Assembly (NCBI GenBank): GCA_012274445.1
Contig: JAAROD010000015.1
Coordinates: 744,001 to 808,000, forward strand
Length of the DNA: 64,000 bases
Reading direction: 5' to 3'
Source of the DNA: Sclerotiophoma versabilis
Lineage: Eukaryota > Ascomycota > Dothideomycetes > Pleosporales > Didymellaceae
A program made the position numbers and the translations under genes. The notes beneath the pieces were generated by a model. The model saw nothing but the letters and a program-made list of their open reading frames with translations, did no database searches and was not told the origin of the DNA. Shown piece by piece: positions 33,672-44,504 of this stretch (positions are counted from its first letter, which is position 1; every line of letters begins with the position of its first letter).

Positions 33672-36600
33672 ACTTGGATTTGCTGACACTCGAAGTAGTC
33701 GAATCGAGAGTTGTAGGAATGATTCGTTTGTGCCCGTTTCCACAAATGGTGAACCGAGATTGCAGTGGTTTGTCGTCTCGAATGTGCTCCTATTCTAGAA
33801 GGCAGGGCTAATTCGATTGCGTCATTCTTACAGCAGTGGTTTTTTCGTCAAGTAATAGACCCTGAGCTAAACCTCGCCAAGATCTACCTGATCCGTAATG
33901 AAACTTCAGTCGGGAGCGTCGAGTTGCAAAGGTGTCTCCGTAAGTGGATAGCAGATGTAAAGGTTGTGTCAAGAACAAAAGCCTCCGGTCCTCCGTTAAA
34001 CGCCCGTCCGCCGAACAACACCCAAGCACTTTGATCTATGCAGGTCCTGGAAGCCCAACGCCGCCTCTGAGGACTCATTACACCAGAATACCGATGTGTG
34101 ATAAAATGTACCAGTGAAAGCCGGGCTAAATTCCACATTCATGTTTAATTCCCTTGACTTTTGAAAATCGAGCCAGTTCCGTCAAGCAGGTGCGCATACT
34201 TTCTTTGATTCGGAAACTGCCATAGGAGCAATTTTAATCAGACTTCTAGACAATGTTACACCAACATGTCTCGAGTGCGCTCGGCGGAAAGACCCGAGCA
34301 GGTATGTGATTCGCCTGGGGATTAATCCCCTCATTGATTTGGTTGGTCGAGGGCGTAGGAGGAACACACCACTATGTAAGCAGTTCAATACAGTTCACGT
34401 AGTGAACCAAGAAGGAATTTGAGAACTTTCTTGGTGCAATCGTTCGGACGGGCGCTTCCGCGAAGGGATACCCCACTATCATCTGGGTCTCAAAGGCGTG
34501 CCTTATAAAAGAAATTCGTGACGAAGATCCGCGGACCAACTTAGCTCATCGCGACTTTGGAAACTTCGGTTCAACTCGCATCCTGGATCTCGACACTCCA
34601 CTCACCAACCTCATCCTGTTGCTGTGCATTCGACTACTTGCTTTTAGATGCTAAGGAATCACGAATAAAACCAACGACAGTCCAGAAGTGCAAGCTGGCC
34701 ACTGAAGCCAGGCTGCATTGGGCTTATGTTGTCAAGACGACCGAACACCTCATCTCTATATACTCTACGCGCAAGACTCTTCGCTCCTGGCCATCCGGTC
34801 ACTCATTGTTCTCGAGGAAAGGACTTTGAGCACAGTGTTACGATCGACACGATGCCAAACAACGCGCAATTCGCCTTCACCGAGGACCGTAGCACGCTGC
34901 GGCATGACACGTCGAAGATGAGACGTGGCTGATGCAAGCCACTGATAGTGCAACACTCTCACCTTGACGAGGTGAAATCTTGGGGCCATCGAGATGTCAA
35001 CCAGCAGGAGGCAAACACAATTCCTGACGGTGTGCCGCGTACGGTTATAGCCGATCTGTAGGCTCGGCGCACCGCGATTCTCAGGCTGCCTTAATAGCAA
35101 AGCAGCGAAGGGTTTAAATATAGGTATAGCACAGATCCATCTAGGAGCTTCCTGTACTAGGGTCATGAACGCGCACAACACTCTGCTAAAATATTTGCTC
35201 AGGCACAGGCTTCACACCATCTTGGCACCAAAAGTCCAATGTTGCGCAGGTGGTTTGCACACATACCTTCAAGAACGGCTGCCGTGCAGACGATCGTTTT
35301 CTCGGATGATACAGGCTAGGCCACAAAGCCATGCCTCGGACTGTACGGATACAATTGGGCGTTGCAAACATTGGGCATATGCCTTAGACAGTGCTATCCA
35401 CAGAGCGCTACACATTTGCTGGCGCTGTTTGACCTTTTCGTAAAAATATCTAAGGTCTATACCATTTACGAGTCCTCTTATCGTCGATAACTCGATCCTA
35501 CAACAAACCATCTGCTATGATCACATCCACGATTTTGACTTACCTCATGAGCCACAAAACACGCTGTCATGGTGTAAATGACGCTTTATTCCATTCCGCA
35601 GAGCGACAATCTACTGGCAGCCTTTATCTCAGAAGCCATGTCAAACGACATCTGGGAGGGTAATACCCTTTTTCTCCCTCCACGCTGTTCACTGCGCGTA
35701 CAATAACAACATCGCTATCGTCTACAACGCCAAAAGAGTTAATAGGTTCGATCATCACGGCGCTGGGAAGATTATGGTCGAACTGAAGGCGCAATGATAT
35801 GGGGGATCCTGCCATTTTCTGTTGGAAGACATCGCCTGTGGTACACACTGATAAGCGTGGGCACAGGTTGCTACGAGGCTTGTGAGCGTTCCTTTCTGTT
35901 CATGCAAGTGTGACTCTCTACACACCGGCGCAGCAGTCAATCCTTCAAACGGTGTGCTCTGTTGAAGGCGCTTTCCTCAGGTGCGCTTAACTTATCGTGT
36001 GCTCCTTTAAAAACTGTTTAGAATGAAACACGTTTCATACTTCCCTTATTCTTTTGTTTTACCCGGATACATGGTAAACACTTGAGTGTTTGTGACTCTC
36101 TATATGCACAAATCTTATCTACTGGACGCAGGTACTATCGCATAATCAAATTTTAGTGCAGCAATCTTTATTGTTCAGTATTTGTAAAACCACCTCTGAT
36201 AGCTACTTCATTACTCATTAGCGACAAATCCTCAGGCTTGATGCTCCCGGCGTCTCTGAATCAGTGCTGGCAATGGCGCTCGCCCTTCTTTGCGTTGAGG
36301 ACGGAGCATACTAGTAATTCCGCAAAGCTCGAGGCCCTCACAAACCAGTGGGTCTACGATTTCAACGCGCTACAATCGAAGGGCCTCGTGCATTTACAGA
36401 TCTGTATATCGGTGCGGCTGTTATCGAGAAGATCCATCAAGACACTTTCAAAGAACCGCCCATACGCAGGTTCGTAGTGTGAACGTTTGCACAAGTCACT
36501 CAGATAGCTACTATGAGACTAGCACGATGCTCTTCAACGCTTGTATGGAGTTTGAGGATGATTTATTTTTGCGGCTAGTCGAGAGCGCTATCGTGCTGTA

Positions 36601-37441
36601 TTCGGTAGTAAGGATTTTATGTTGCTCTTGCCAAAATTACAAGATTGTGTCCTTTCAGAATTCGTTTTCCCTAATGCTCCTCCGCACAAGACTGCTTTGT
36701 ATCTCATCATGCAACAGAAATGTTTTGGAGATTCTGCTTAACAAACACGTAGGCCGAAACGCTCTCAAAGAACGTAGTTGGCTATTTGTCTCGATCAGCA
36801 TTCATCAGAGGTCGGCGCCAGTGAATAAGACACCGTATTTCTTCGAAAGAACAGGCAACGGACATGTCAAATTTTGGCAGGCGCCATGGTATTGAATTGA
36901 GTAAAGGCTAGCGGGGAACAGAAGCCTAAGGGCAGGAACACTTTGTGGCAGGGGTAGCAAACAGTGAACGCCAAGAAGCAAGCGAAGTAGAAGTGAAGGG
37001 AGGCTTAGGCGCAGTAGGAAGCGAACGGGCTGGTGGAACGAAATGAAGGTGCTGTAGACTACGCTGAGGTCTTTGGCACCGTCGTCAGATCAACTACTGT
37101 ACACAGAGTGCACTGTGACCGACCACATAACGACCCTCGATCCACGCCTTCTCTGGCAGCTCAGACAGCGTTAGTCTCCTCTCTGTCAAAGTAGACCAGA
37201 TGCCCCCTGCACCAGTTCGTACATGCTGTGGTGTTGTCTCCAGGTGTGCGGTGTTTTGTGGGGCAGGGCGGCCTGCATTTGCGATGCGCGGGAATAACTC
37301 AACGGCTGCCGTCTTCCGCCTTCCGTCATCCGTCATCGAAGCTCACGAAGCTTGCTCCACCTCAGCAGCGAGACCATGTTTCTCCCACAGTGACGACAGG
37401 GCTCCGCCCACACCCTATGAGAGTGCCAGGCTATCTGCTCC
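33672..37441. other. Gene-poor stretch of 3.8 kb
   Basis: I see no gene. Frames are short and unlike proteins. The part around 35980-36230 is AT-rich. The last few hundred bases must contain the MON1 promoter. Confidence 0.5.
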
Positions 37442-40186
37442 ATGTCCGACTTTGGAAAGGCTGAGCCGCAGAGCCAGCCGTCACCAAACGACGCGCCAAA
37501 CAACCCTTCCACGCCCGCAATCGACGATGCGCCGAAGAAGGGAGACAGCGTAGAGCAGCACGACTTCGCCAACCCCACCCTGAGCGTCATTGGCAACGCC
37601 TCACGTAGTCCCTCATACAGCGGCGCTACCTCGCCGGCGAGGGAAGGCACGCCGCCGCCGCTGCCCCCACGACCGCAACTAGGCGTTCCTGCCTTCTCGT
37701 CGCGACCAGCGTCTTCGCATTCTGTCAAACGAGCGCCGTCGCGGCCGCAACTAGCCTCGAAAGCGACTACGCAGCTCTCCCTCGCCAACACCCAGGCCTT
37801 TGGCAGCGACTCATGGGACGATTCAACATCGCCTGCATCCTCGAAACCACGACATGTCCTGCCCAATCCGTCATCCAGCACAACGAGTGATGCCGATGAC
37901 AGCGCGAGCGTCAGGAGCTATGCGCCCACGATTGCCGAGGCTGGAGGCGAGAGCATACTGGGCGAGGTCATGGGAGCGACCGAGAAGTCAAGGCAGGAGG
38001 AGACCCTGCTGCGTTCGTTTGGACACAGATTCGAGGATTCAGAGGCGCAGAGCATGTTCCCGCCCGACCCTGATTTCGAGTCGTCCTTCGATCGCGAGTT
38101 TGACGAGGTGGAAGACATGGCAGCAGATGGATCGAATGAAGGTCAGAACAACGCGCGGTACCGACATGTCGTGTTTACTGACACAGAAGATAGAACAAGT
38201 ATTGCGGCAATGGCGAGCAAAACTGAAGCACTTCCTCATCCTCTCGAGCGCAGGAAAGCCCATCTACAGTCGACATGGCCATGACCAGCTGATTACGAAC
38301 TACATCGGCGTCGTGCAGACTATCATCTCCTTCTACCAGTCTACAAAGGACAATTTGTGCGGCTTCACAGCAGGCGACGTTCGCTTCGTAGTCATGTCGA
38401 AAGGTCCGCTGAATCTCGTTGCAATCACACGTCTACCTGAGAGCGACTCCCAGCTGCGGACACAGCTCGAAGCCTTGTACATGCAGATCCTCTCCACCCT
38501 CACCCTTCCTAGCATGGAACGCATGTTCGCCGCACGCGCCAACTACGATCTACGGCGACCCTTGCAAGGCACCGAGACCCTCTTGTCCGCACTCGCAGAT
38601 GGCTTCACGAGGGGCTCACCCTCGACATTGCTTTCAGCACTCGAGTGCCTGAAGCTGCGCAAGTCTCATCGCAACGCTATCAACAATACCCTTCTCAAGA
38701 CACGCTCTGAAAATCTCCTTTACGGCCTCATCGTTGCGTCGGGGAAACTCGTGTCCGTTGTACGGCCGAAAAAACACTCCCTGCATCCTGGCGATCTACA
38801 TCTGATCTTCAACATGCTGTTCGAGGCAGGCAGTGTCAAGGCTGGGGGTGGAGAAAACTGGATACCATTGTGTTTGCCCGGGTTCAACAATACTGGGTAC
38901 CTCTACATGTATGTGAGCTTTTTGAACTTGGAGAACCCTGGCAAGCAGATGGACGAAAGGCCGAGGACAAGAGACGGTGGCGACGATGAGGTCGCCGTAC
39001 TATTGATCAGCGCGGAAAAGGAGAGCTTCTTCGAGATGAGGAAGATGAGAGACAATCTAGTTGAGGTATGTACACCGTCTTTCTTTGGTTGCGCGTCCCA
39101 GTGAACCTTTCCCGCTTGGCAACATCTTCGACTTCGGTGGTTCCAAGCCTGGGCCTGGACCATCCTCGATGATGGCGCTGTATTTCGAGCAGAACGTCGA
39201 CCCGGAGAACTCGTCCGACGCTATGCAAGCTTGTCCGTCTACAACATCCTCATGACCAGCCTCATCATCAAGAGTCATCTGCAGCAGTCCTTTCTTTCGG
39301 GCGTATCATGCACCAAGTTTCGCAGCAACCAGGATCCACCTGTTCTTCATTTGGTCCAAGCTCAAACGGCAATTCCCACTGGTTTCTTTACCAAAGCCTC
39401 TCTACTCACCTTAAACGGAAGCACCCCTGCACGATTTGGACGCGGGATCGGGATCGGTCCTGTTAAACCTTGTCGAGCCTCGTAGCTGGAAAATCCCGCA
39501 GGCGTCCCAGCACGGCTTTGACTCGGGCAAACCACCACCCGTGCAAGGCGAGCCCTCGGTCTCGGACTTGCCAGTCTCCGATCCACCAATGCCTCCGATA
39601 TCTACATACGAACAGCGACATGAGGACCGTGCAAGGCCTTCCCGGTTCCCCTTTCTGCCTGTGACAAGGCAGCGGAGACGTTGCTCCGCCGGCCGGAAAT
39701 GCTTTGTTTACATCCGCACGATGCATACGTACGAGTACAGTGCTGACGTGACACCACCAGGCTCTCGCAGTGAACAAGTCCACCTCCCACATTGCTGTCG
39801 CTGTGCATGCCGGCCGGCCGTCGTGTACAGATATTGTGCCTGGCAGTCCGTTACGGCACTTTCTGTACAAATCAAGAGGGAACGTGCAGTTCTGCATGCC
39901 AAGCTATTCGCCTTATTTCTCTAGTCCGCTCGACCGAAGGCGTCTGCTAACGTTGTATGCACACTTGCATTCCACGTTGCATGCGAAGCCGACGAGTCTG
40001 AAGATCCATCATGAGACAGGGTCATCATGCATAGCGTTGGCGTGGAGTACACCGCTGTTCGAACTATATGCTGTAGCTCCGCCCAATACTTCGAGAGCGG
40101 CGTTAGCGCAGGGCGCGATGAAGATTGTGCAGTGGGTAAGGAGGGAGGAGGAGAGGGTGTTCATCATCGGTGGAGCAGTGTTCTGA
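37442..40186 (+). CDS. MON1: Vacuolar fusion protein Mon1
   Basis: Partner of Ccz1 in the exchange factor that activates Rab7/Ypt7 on late endosomes and vacuoles. Exons 37442-38141, 38194-39065 and 39761-40186 give 665 aa, an exact multiple of three. The N-terminal third is a disordered Pro/Ser region. The longin core starts at EQVLRQWRAKLKHFLILSSAGKP and continues through YIGVVQTIISFYQS, FVVMSKGPLNLVAITR and YGLIVASGKLVSVVRPK. The last exon holds SCTDIVPGSPLRHFLYKSR, FELYAVAPPNTSRAAL and the typical end EEERVFIIGGAVF. The second intron, 39066-39760, is 695 nt, about twelve times the local norm. It has a good GTATGT donor and a CTGAC branch site before CACCAG. Confidence 0.93.
39066..39760 (+). 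other. Unusually long intron in MON1
   Basis: The flanking exons join in phase (NLVE-ALAVNKST), so the 695 nt are removed as one intron unless an exon is missed. The inside is fairly GC-rich with protein-like frames, such as GNIFDFGGSKPGPGPSSMMA and, in another frame, WKIPQASQHGFDSGKPPP. These carry stops and match no family I know. An inserted or captured fragment is a reasonable guess. Confidence 0.7.
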
Positions 40187-41110
40187 GAAAGGAAATAGGA
40201 GAGACAACAGAGATATACCCAGACATATATATATACGTACAGTACGGTTCTGATCAAGCTGCGCTCATACTCACGTGACACGAAGAGAGTTGAAATCAAG
40301 GATGCATCATGGCTACGATAGCACGCCGATGTTGATGTTCCAAGGCCTGCAGATGTCCCTCCCTCGTCGAGAAGGGTAGAGACTGCAAGTCTTGGGGTTT
40401 CCCAGCTCAACACTCTGGCGCACAGTGTATCCCAGATCTCGATTCCACTCAAGAGCAATAGTCTTCGATGATTGCATTGAAGCCGAACATCTATGTATGT
40501 ATGTATGTATCTATCTATCTATCTATCCTTCCATGCTTCCATGCACCACTCTGAGCCCGATTGCACGAAACAAACACCGCACGCTATGCGTCAATACTGC
40601 AGAAACATATAACCTATTCGAGCGCAACCAAGAAGGCTCGGCTAGCTGGTTGACCGCACCTTGCAAGCACGACACTCGGTGTGGCCAGAGGAATGAGATG
40701 GCTGCGAGAATACAGGACAGTGTGCAGTTGAGGCTCAGAAAATAACGGTTCGGACTCGTCTGGTGCTGGCCGAGGGTTCTCTGCTGTCGAGGTGTCGACG
40801 TCCCCAGAGAGGATGGTGGGTGGGTCGTCGTGGTCCCGAAAGGGGCTGAGTTCGAGGTTAGGTCATGCTGAGTCTCTTAGGCGGAGGGTCGGGTTGCTTC
40901 CCGAGCTGCTGCCAGTGTTACTACCTCTGCCACTGCCACTGCGACTATCAATAACACTGACGCTATCGAAGTTGTCTTGTCGGCTGTCGGCTGTCGGCTG
41001 TAACGGAGCTGCTCGAGTTGGATGCAGGAGCACCTTCTACCGCACGGCTGAGGTAGTCCATGATATTGCTGCGAGGCTGAAAATGAAAATTGACCATCAA
41101 GGCCCCCACA
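40187..41110. other. Intergenic between convergent MON1 and phosphatase genes
   Basis: About 920 bp with no gene. It includes the tetranucleotide microsatellite at 40492-40527. Confidence 0.5.
40492..40527. repeat. TATG/TATC microsatellite
   Basis: Perfect TATG units pass directly into TATC units, a compound tetranucleotide repeat of about nine units. Confidence 0.9.
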
Positions 41111-42503
41111 TCATTCGAAATCGGCGGCCGAGAGTTCAGCTTCGAGCTTTGCACGCTCTTCAGCGTCACTCACAAAAGCAGCATCGGCATCACTATCCAC
41201 ATTGCTCTTCTGCCTTTTCAGCGCTGGTTCCTCATCGCTGGTGTTCGGCGTGATGCCCAATCGGCTCGCTTCCTCGGGGTGTTGGCTGATCCAGCGCTCG
41301 CGCCATCGTTCGCGAAGGGTGTCGTAGATGAAGATGAACTGCTGCTTCGACTGGACCATCATAGGTCGCTGGTCCCTAAGCATCTCGACAACCTTGACAA
41401 CGGGATCCTCGTCATCGGCAAGGTTGTCCAAGGAGCCTTCCTCGAGCTCTTGCAGAAGCCAATCAAGAGCGATGAATGTACCGCTTCTACCAATGCCCGC
41501 GCTGCAGTGTACGATGCGCGGGTTCGTTGAGTTGTTGGAGTTTTTCTGCCGCGAAAGGTCGACCATGTTCAGCAAAGCTGCCTTGTCTGCGCCCTCAGGG
41601 ACGGAAAAGTCAGGCCAGCCTTCGAACAGCAGATGCCAAATCTTGCGCGATTCGCTTCCGTCCTCTGTTGTCATGTCGATCTCCCTGACTTCGGTCCTCG
41701 CGTCCTGGTGGTGGGACAATTCCTTCAGATGCAGGTCGTGTATGAGAGCGTCTCCAAATTCATCGTGTTCGTTGACGCGCAGATGCGGCTCTGCGGTGGA
41801 TTGAGGGTAGTAGGGATAGCACTTTTCGCGGGCTTGTTCGTGAGTTTTGGTGACCATGACAATGACTGCTGGCGACTCGTTCTGCTGCCAGATCATGCGC
41901 CAGAAATGCGACCAGCTGTCGGCCTTGGGCCCTTGGGTCGCAATGTACTTGAGGAGGGTGCCCGTCTTGGTCGATGTTAGCTCAATGGGCGAGGCGTTGA
42001 TGTAGTCGAAAGCATGCTCGGGCACGTCGAGGTGGACTCTGTTGGCCTGGTAGGGGTCGACGTTCACGTAGCGGTTGCGCGGAGCATAGGCGTCGCCGCA
42101 GCAACGCGCCCACTGGGACGGCTGTTCACCGTCGGTCGCTGCCATACCGTCTCGCAGACGGTTCATCTGCGCCCATTCCAGATGGCTCCACTTGGTGTCG
42201 AGGGCCGCTGTGTGCGAGTCAGCTGGTCTGGACCTGATACAACAAGGGCCGAGTGCACCTGCCTGCTCTTCTGGGCCTCAGGAAGGCGGGGTAAGGGGTG
42301 GGATCTGGCGGCGGGCCGGCGTGGGGGGAGGCGTCCAGGGCCAGGGGAGGCAGGAGGGTGTGGGTGCTCGCGGCGGGCGTGCTGTGGGTGGTGCTCGCAG
42401 CGGAGGTGCTGAGCGAGGGGTATGTGGCTGATCGCGTGCTGTCCTTGCTGCGCGAGCGCTTCGACGATGCAGGCGAGACGGGCACGGAGCTGGGGGCCGA
42501 CAT
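41111..42503 (-). CDS. Protein-tyrosine phosphatase, classical type
   Basis: Classical cysteine PTP domain. Landmarks in order: RYVNVDPY (KNRY motif equivalent), DYINASPIEL, YIATQGP, FWRMIWQQ, the WPD loop (EGWPDFSVPEG), the catalytic P-loop VHCSAGIGRSGTF and the Q-loop region QRPMMVQSKQQFIFIYDTL. A Ser/Thr-rich N-terminus (MSAPSSVPVSPASS) starts at 42503. The two exons cannot be joined by a GT-AG intron in frame. A GC-AG intron at 42262-42208 (AG then GCAGGT, CTGAC branch, CACACAG) joins YPAFLRPRRA to AALDTKWSHLEW and gives 445 aa in frame. A sequencing or assembly indel is the alternative. It resembles fungal Pyp/Ptp phosphatases acting on MAP kinases, but the substrate is inferred. Confidence 0.88.
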
Positions 42504-42882
42504 GGTGCCCGTGGCTGCCGGGTCGGTCCTGAGCAGGCCGCCCTTGAGCTTTGCCTTGCGGCTGAGGGCGCGGAGTTTATGCAGCGTGAATGGGCTCCTG
42601 TCCGTCTCCAGGCGCGGTTCGGGTCCTGGTGGTCGGGCAACAAGGAGGCTCGGAGCGGTGGCGGCGGCGGACGGCAGGCGGCTCGCAGCACTGGCGCGGC
42701 GCGCGACACGAGTCGTCGATGGGCTCGAGTGTGAGGGTGAGGGGCCTGGGAGGCTGCTGCGTGACTCGCGACGGTCGAGGCGTGCGGCAGCTGCGTAGCG
42801 AGCGTCGCACAAGCGGCGGACGTCTCGAGTGTGGAGGCGCGGGCGAGGGCTGGGAGGAGGGGGAGATGCGCAGCCAGCAGCC

Positions 42883-42934
42883 AGCGACAGCGACAGCGAC
42901 GGCGACGGCGACAGCGACAGCGACAGCGACAGCG
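42883..42934. repeat. Hexanucleotide tandem repeat (GACAGC/GACGGC)
   Basis: About eight near-perfect GACAGC units, two of them GACGGC. It lies upstream of the phosphatase start, probably in its 5' leader or promoter. The frame stays open on both strands because the unit is a multiple of three, which explains the long but spurious frames here. Confidence 0.9.
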
Positions 42935-43235
42935 GCCAGCGACCAGCAACCAGGCGCGACGAGCCTGCTTTGGTGATGGGCTCGACGGTGGAGGGGTCTC
43001 GCTGTCGGGCCGCAGGCTGGTCGGGGCGCTGCGTGCGTCGGACTCCCGAGTGGACGAGCGACGACAACGCAAGAGGAGACGACGCTGTCTGGAGTGCAGC
43101 AGTCAAGCCTCGACGCGGCCAGCAGTCCGTCGTCCCCCTGGCCGGCTGTCTGCCTCCAACATGGCGCACCGGCGAGGCGCAACCGTCAAGCCACAGCGCG
43201 CCCGGCCTGCAGCAGACGGGCCCTGGTCCACTCGC

Positions 43236-43295
43236 TTGCTGGCGCTGTTGCTGGCGCTGTTGCTGGCGCTGTTGCTGGCGCTGTTGCCGGCGCTG
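43236..43295. repeat. Dodecanucleotide minisatellite
   Basis: Five tandem copies of TTGCTGGCGCTG, the last with one change, in the spacer between the phosphatase and the small gene at 43432. It lies about 140 bp upstream of that gene's ATG. Confidence 0.9.
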
Positions 43296-43431
43296 TTGCT
43301 CGCCGCCGACGCCCACCGCTCCTCCCTCCACCGCCACCGCCACCGCAGAGCACCACGACGCTGCATCCCCCGCCACTTGCTTGCTCTGGACATCTGCTTG
43401 TCGAATGTGGACCCCGCTCCAGTAACCCGCC

Positions 43432-43818
43432 ATGGCGCCTTGGTTTGCTCTTTTTGAGGTACGTCAGCCACTGGAAACCGGTCCAAACACACGCTGACAG
43501 GCGCTACAGGCGTGGGCAGTCGCAGCAGTACGTCAACCGCTATCGAGCAACTGCACCACCTGAACCACTGACTCGCTTCTCTACAGCTGATTCGAAGCCC
43601 CACCTTCAACCGCGCGATTCAGAAAGCATATCGCAAGATCAACAAGATCCCAGATCATGAGCCGAAGAATGGATTGGGCCGTACGTCTAGATGCCCCTGG
43701 AAGTGGACAGTAGCTGACGACTCCAGGCACCGGTCCCTCCGTATTCGACCATTTCAAAGACGAAGTGAAGACCCAGTTCAAGGAACTCACATGGCGGAAA
43801 CGAGACCCACGAAAATGA
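43432..43818 (+). CDS. Small conserved-looking protein of 70 aa, three exons
   Basis: Exons 43432-43458, 43587-43680 and 43727-43818 total 213 nt, exactly 71 codons. The product begins MAPWFALFELIRSPTFNRA, is basic (AYRKINKI, TWRKRDPRK) and ends with an amphipathic helix (FDHFKDEVKTQFKELTW). Both introns have GTACGT donors and C/T-rich CTACAG or CTCCAG acceptors; the second has a GCTGAC branch site. The short hydrophobic N-terminus with a basic middle recalls small fungal mitochondrial proteins, but I do not recognise the family. It is divergent from the phosphatase gene across the minisatellite region. The antisense frame at 43687-44211 overlaps it. Confidence 0.65.
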
Positions 43819-44504
43819 TGCCCTCATCAAGTCGAGATGCACTCCGCCATTCCCCCATTCGGCCCTGAACCGCTCAAACCCATCCGTGCAACATGTGTTG
43901 GCTAGCACAGCTCCATACCAGACACCCTCGGGCGAACATGTCACAACACCCCCAGACCAACCATCGTACCACGGCAAGTCCACGTCGTATTTGTCCAAAA
44001 GGCACTGCCCTTCTAGAGGCAACAAGCCCTGAAACCGCAGGTTGCGTTGATGGCTAGTATGTAAAAGCTCCGCGCTGCCTGCAAGCAAGTGATCAAACGG
44101 CGGCCGAGTCTGGTGCCATTGTTGCAAGAAGCAGCAAAGCCCTGGCTCGTATGCATGTATAGACGATTCATGATAAGCGAAATCCAAGATCAGAAGAGTT
44201 GAGCTTATCAACTAGGCACTTGCTCAAGATCAGCTATTGGCAGCAAAGGCAGACCTTGCTCTACAGGCCTCCCGGTAATGGCCCACAATTTTCACTGCAT
44301 AATTGCTATCACAAGGCCCTCCACCCGCATCATAATTATTGGACGCAGCACTCCGGGTTAATGTGATTATATGATGATGCATTTTTACGTCACAGCCACG
44401 CAGGACTGCTCCTTCACACCATATCAGCATGCTATGAACACTACAGCCACAAATCTCATTCTTTGCAACGCCACGCCACCTTCTTCACACCAACAAGATT
44501 AATC
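43819..44504. other. Intergenic, no firm gene
   Basis: A 174-codon minus-strand frame (43687-44211) with WYDGWSGGVVT-like sequence runs antisense to the small gene and into this gap. I know no family for it and found no splice context, so I did not call it. Confidence 0.4.

Noticed and set aside
42219..43433. 404-codon minus-strand frame with long Ser/Leu and Gln/Arg runs
   Set aside because: Only the end (from the ATG at 42503) fits the phosphatase. The upstream part is the hexamer and dodecamer repeats read through.
43687..44211. 174-codon minus-strand frame
   Set aside because: It runs antisense to the last exons of the small gene at 43432-43818, which has better splice support. No family is recognised.
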